NCBI GenBank assembly: GCA_035476815.1
Contig: DATILD010000021.1
Location: 61,756-125,755, forward strand
DNA: 64,000 nucleotides
Direction of reading: 5' to 3'
Origin: Methylibium sp035476815
GTDB lineage: Bacteria; Pseudomonadota; Gammaproteobacteria; Burkholderiales; Burkholderiaceae_C
Part shown: positions 61,373 through 64,000 of the stretch, one piece after another
Numbering within the stretch: the first letter of the stretch is position 1
Layout: each line of letters begins with the position of its first letter
Made by a program: the position numbers and the translations under genes
Notes under the pieces: generated by a model
What the model saw: the letters and a program-made list of their open reading frames with translations, nothing else
Databases searched by the model: none
What the model was told of the DNA's origin: nothing

Positions 61373-62170
61373 TCACGGTGGCGCGGCGCAGCCGAGCTGC
61401 AACTGCTCGTCGAAGGCCTTGCGCAGCGCCGGTGTACCGGCGCCCGTTTCGCCCAACACCACGGCCACGTCATGGCTGTAGGAGCTGTTCCAGTAGGGGT
61501 CGAAGGTGCGCGCCAGCTGCGGCACCACCGCGCCGGCCACCAGCACATCGAAGTCGTAGAAAAGCTGTGCGTCCAGTGCTTCGAAGTACTCGTCGCCGAT
61601 GTTGCGCCCACCGGCGATGGCCATCACCCCATCGACCACCAACAGCTTGTTGTGCATGCGCCGGTGCAGACGTTCCGCGCCGAACATCGCCGACATCAAG
61701 CGCACCCAAAGGCTGTTGCGCCCGAAACCGAACGGATTGAACAACCGAACCTGCACGCCGGCTTGCGCGGCCAGTCCGAGCAGCAGCAGGTCGTCGTCGA
61801 CGGTGTACAGGTCGTCCACCAGCACCCGCACGCGCACGCCGCGCGCAGCGGCATCGCGCAACGCGCGCATCACGCGCCGGCCGGTGGCATCCCCCTTGAA
61901 GCGATACACCTGCAGGTCGACGGAAGACTGCGCGCGTGCGATCAACTCGAGCCGCGTGTTCAGCGACACGTGCCCCGAGACCAGGAGGCGAACCCCGCTG
62001 ACCTCGGCTTTGTCCGACACGGCGGCTGCAGTGCGGCCCAACGGCGAGCCGTCTGCCGCAGGCAGCGCGAGTTCGTGGGTCCGCTGCGAGACGTCGGGTA
62101 GGCTGGCACAACCGGCGAGCCACGACAGGCACCACCCCATCCACACCCAACGAGCCGATCGCCACCGCAT
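61373..62170 (-). CDS. Phospholipase D / cardiolipin synthase-like protein, N-terminal half (lipoprotein)
   Basis: 265 aa starting at the ATG at 62168-62170. A lipoprotein signal ends in the lipobox LAGC (MRWRSARWVWMGWCLSWLAG then Cys). The first HKD motif RMHNKLLVVDGVMAIAGGRN is intact. Proteins of this family move or hydrolyse phosphatidyl groups, as in ClsC-type cardiolipin synthases. The frame ends at TGA (61373-61375), and the second catalytic HKD is in the next frame-matched ORF, so alone this half cannot form the usual two-HKD active site. Confidence 0.7.
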   Translation of the reverse strand: MRWRSARWVWMGWCLSWLAGCASLPDVSQRTHELALPAADGSPLGRTAAAVSDKAEVSGVRLLVSGHVSLNTRLELIARAQSSVDLQVYRFKGDATGRRVMRALRDAAARGVRVRVLVDDLYTVDDDLLLLGLAAQAGVQVRLFNPFGFGRNSLWVRLMSAMFGAERLHRRMHNKLLVVDGVMAIAGGRNIGDEYFEALDAQLFYDFDVLVAGAVVPQLARTFDPYWNSSYSHDVAVVLGETGAGTPALRKAFDEQLQLGCAAPP

Positions 62171-62275
62171 CGATTGAGATCCCGCACCTGCGCCGCAGGG
62201 GTGTTCGAGCGGCGCGGATGGTAGCATCGCGCCCCCTCACGGCCCGCGCCATTTTCGCGGGTCCGCAAGACCGCC

Positions 62276-62734
62276 ATGCCCCCATCCAAGCGAACGGCAG
62301 CCCCGGTTTCACGCCGACGTTCGGCGCCGGACACGCCGCCGACGCGGCCGAGTCGAGAGCTCCAGGTGTTCGACAACCCTGCACCGCAGCGCGACTACGT
62401 GATCCGCTTCGACGTGCCAGAGTTCACCTGCCTGTGCCCGCTGACCGGCCAGCCCGACTTCGCGCACTTCACGATCGAAATCGTGCCCGATCGACTGTGC
62501 GTCGAGCTGAAGAGCCTGAAGATGTACTTCTGGAGCTTCCGCAGCGAAGGCTCGTTCCACGAGAAGGTCACCAACACCATCGTCGACGACCTGGTGCGGG
62601 CGATTCAACCGCGCTTCGTGCGCTTGAGTGCCGATTGGTACGTGCGCGGCGGCATCCGGACCCACGTGACCGCCGAGCACCGGCAGACGGGCTGGTCACC
62701 CACCGCGCCGATCGAACTGCCGCCACTGCCCTGA
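62276..62734 (+). CDS. queF: NADPH-dependent 7-cyano-7-deazaguanine reductase (preQ0 reductase)
   Basis: 152-aa single-domain QueF that reduces preQ0 to preQ1 in queuosine synthesis. The catalytic Cys lies in FTCLCPLTGQPD, followed by LCVELKSLKMYFWSFRSEGS, with substrate-binding Glu and Asp in place. It has a 20-residue basic extension at the N-terminus. It is divergent from the phospholipase D gene and precedes arsS by 130 bp. Confidence 0.94.
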   Translation: MPPSKRTAAPVSRRRSAPDTPPTRPSRELQVFDNPAPQRDYVIRFDVPEFTCLCPLTGQPDFAHFTIEIVPDRLCVELKSLKMYFWSFRSEGSFHEKVTNTIVDDLVRAIQPRFVRLSADWYVRGGIRTHVTAEHRQTGWSPTAPIELPPLP

Positions 62735-62864
62735 TAGGGCCCACAGCTCACGCCCGCTGCGCTTTGCGCGTAAGGTAGCGGTCGTCTCACGCGACTGAGC
62801 GGGCTGGCGCAGCATCCAGGCGTCAGTTCGAACGGGCGGTCGACCCCAAGGACCCCCCACCACG

Positions 62865-63833
62865 ATGCACGCCACCCTGCCCCTGCTGGTCCAGACCGAC
62901 TTCCCGGCGTTGCGCCGACGCCGCCTCGACACGCTGCAGGTCAACGTCGGCTACCGCTGCAACCAGAGTTGCCTGCACTGCCACGTCAATGCCGGCCCCA
63001 ATCGCACCGAAGAGATGTCGGGCGACACGGTGGACCTGGTGCTCGAGGTGCTGCGCGCCCGCCAGGTGCCGACGCTCGACATCACCGGCGGTGCACCCGA
63101 GTTGAACCCGCACTTCCGCCGCCTCGCCAGCGCAGCACGCGCGCTGGGTGTGCAGGTGATCGACCGTTGCAACCTGACGATCCTGTTCGAGCCGGGGCAA
63201 GAAGACCTGGCCGAGTTCCTGGCCGCCGAGCGCATCGACATCGTGGCGTCGCTGCCATGTTATTCGCTGGAGCGGGTCGACCGCCAGCGCGGCAGCGGCG
63301 CGTTCGACAAGAGCATCCGCGCGCTGCAGAAACTCAACGCACTGGGTTATGGCCAGCCCGATTCGGGCCTGACCCTCAACCTGGTCTACAACCCGCAGGG
63401 GCCGGCGCTGCCGCCCGACCAGCACGGATTGCAGGCCGACTATCAGCGCGAGCTCGGAGCACACTTCGGCATCCGCTTCAACAACCTGTTCGCGCTGGCC
63501 AACATGCCGATCCAGCGCTTCGGCAGCACGCTGGTCAGCAAGGGCGAGTTCCAGCCGTACATGCGCCTGCTGAAGCAATCGTTCCGCACCGAGAACCTCG
63601 ACACCGTGATGTGCACCAACCTGGTCAGCGTCGACTGGACCGGCATGCTGTTTGATTGCGACTTCAACCAGATGCTCGGCCTGCCGATGCGGCTGCACGA
63701 CAAGCCGCGCGCGCACCTGCGCGACCTGCTGCAAGAGAACGTCGATGGCGGCACCATCCGCGTGGCCGACCATTGTTATGGCTGCACGGCTGGCCAAGGC
63801 AGCAGCTGCGGCGGCGCGTTGCTGGCTGCCTGA
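62865..63833 (+). CDS. arsS: Arsenosugar-type radical SAM protein ArsS
   Basis: 322-aa radical SAM enzyme. The [4Fe-4S]/SAM motif CNQSCLHC (CxxxCxxC) is near residue 32 and GGAPELNPHF, the GGE-like SAM loop, follows. The Cys-rich C-terminus CYGCTAGQGSSCGG is characteristic of the ArsS/DUF3641 family, which in some bacteria is a selenoprotein; here all positions are Cys. ArsS acts in dimethylarsinoyl-riboside (arsenosugar) formation. A matching glycosyltransferase gene begins 21 bp later. Confidence 0.88.
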   Translation: MHATLPLLVQTDFPALRRRRLDTLQVNVGYRCNQSCLHCHVNAGPNRTEEMSGDTVDLVLEVLRARQVPTLDITGGAPELNPHFRRLASAARALGVQVIDRCNLTILFEPGQEDLAEFLAAERIDIVASLPCYSLERVDRQRGSGAFDKSIRALQKLNALGYGQPDSGLTLNLVYNPQGPALPPDQHGLQADYQRELGAHFGIRFNNLFALANMPIQRFGSTLVSKGEFQPYMRLLKQSFRTENLDTVMCTNLVSVDWTGMLFDCDFNQMLGLPMRLHDKPRAHLRDLLQENVDGGTIRVADHCYGCTAGQGSSCGGALLAA

Positions 63834-63854
63834 ACCCTCCGGCGCGCTGGTTCC

Positions 63855-64000
63855 ATGACGCCACGCCTGAGCATCGTGGTGCCGGTGCTGAACGAGTCGA
63901 TGCAGATCATTGCGTGCCTGCGTGCGTTGGCCGCGTTGCGTGAGCAAGGCGCGGAGGTCATCGTCGCCGATGGCGGCAGCACCGACGCTACCGCCGAGTG
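63855..64000 (+). CDS. Family 2 glycosyltransferase, arsenosugar-cluster type (cut by window end)
   Basis: Only the first 48 codons are present: MTPRLSIVVPVLNESMQIIA, then ACLRALAALREQG and VIVADGGSTDATAE, the typical GT-A start with the DGGSTD metal-binding region. This is the TIGR04283-type glycosyltransferase that commonly follows arsS. The remainder lies outside the window. Confidence 0.85.
   Translation, partial: MTPRLSIVVPVLNESMQIIACLRALAALREQGAEVIVADGGSTDATAE

Noticed and set aside
61373..61375. In-frame TGA as a selenocysteine codon in the PLD gene
   Set aside because: The position is a linker between domains, no Cys is expected there, and no SECIS-like hairpin was noticed directly after it.

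Overview
The window is about 70% G+C and looks like a chromosomal segment of a betaproteobacterium of order Burkholderiales, closest in style to the Rubrivivax-Leptothrix-Methylibium group. This rests on gene content and order: infC-rpmI-rplT-pheS-pheT-ihfA-merR, smc-zipA-ligA, ygfZ-mltG-tmk-holB-pilZ-tatD, phaC-phaA-phaB, and mxa genes. That placement is an inference; there is no rRNA in the window. One tRNA (Pro, anticodon GGG) is present. No transposase, prophage or CRISPR array was seen.

Layout. (1) 1-6696: a leftward polyamine-catabolism cluster (omega-aminotransferase, gamma-glutamylputrescine synthetase, gamma-glutamyl-GABA hydrolase, gamma-glutamylputrescine oxidase, second omega-aminotransferase) read divergently from an Lrp/AsnC regulator, with palindromes in the shared control region. 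(2) 6800-12369: mxaRSACKL, the AAA+/VWA set used to activate methanol dehydrogenase, but without the dehydrogenase genes. An agmatinase-type ureohydrolase follows on the other strand and could supply putrescine to the first cluster. (3) 13260-23331: isocitrate lyase; thrS behind a threonine-rich leader peptide and an intrinsic terminator; infC with an AUC start; L35 and L20; PheST; IHF-alpha; a MerR regulator; tRNA-Pro. (4) 23375-26295: a Nudix hydrolase, a fumarylpyruvate hydrolase/maleylpyruvate isomerase pair, PgeF and a small membrane protein. (5) 26371-30594: the polyhydroxybutyrate genes phaC-phaA-phaB. (6) 30705-32768: lexA with an HHH-protein gene behind it, two SOS boxes and a divergent asparaginase. 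(7) 32774-39522: housekeeping genes for folate-dependent repair, cell wall, dTMP synthesis and the replication clamp loader. (8) 39523-47891: small hypothetical genes, a DUF72 gene, a large Ntn-hydrolase, a 2-hydroxyacid dehydrogenase with an MFS transporter, upp, and three non-coding inverted-repeat elements. (9) 47892-53734: rlmB, divergent tesA/ABC ATPase, a JmjC-like cupin, def, and a sensor kinase with a plant-type ethylene-binding domain. (10) 53810-64000: ligA, zipA, smc, a phospholipase-D-family gene split by an in-frame stop, queF, and the start of an arsenosugar-type pair (arsS plus glycosyltransferase).

Most noteworthy are the thrS attenuator, the ethylene-receptor-like kinase, the isolated mxaRSACKL block, the transposon-like non-coding elements, and the split phospholipase D gene.
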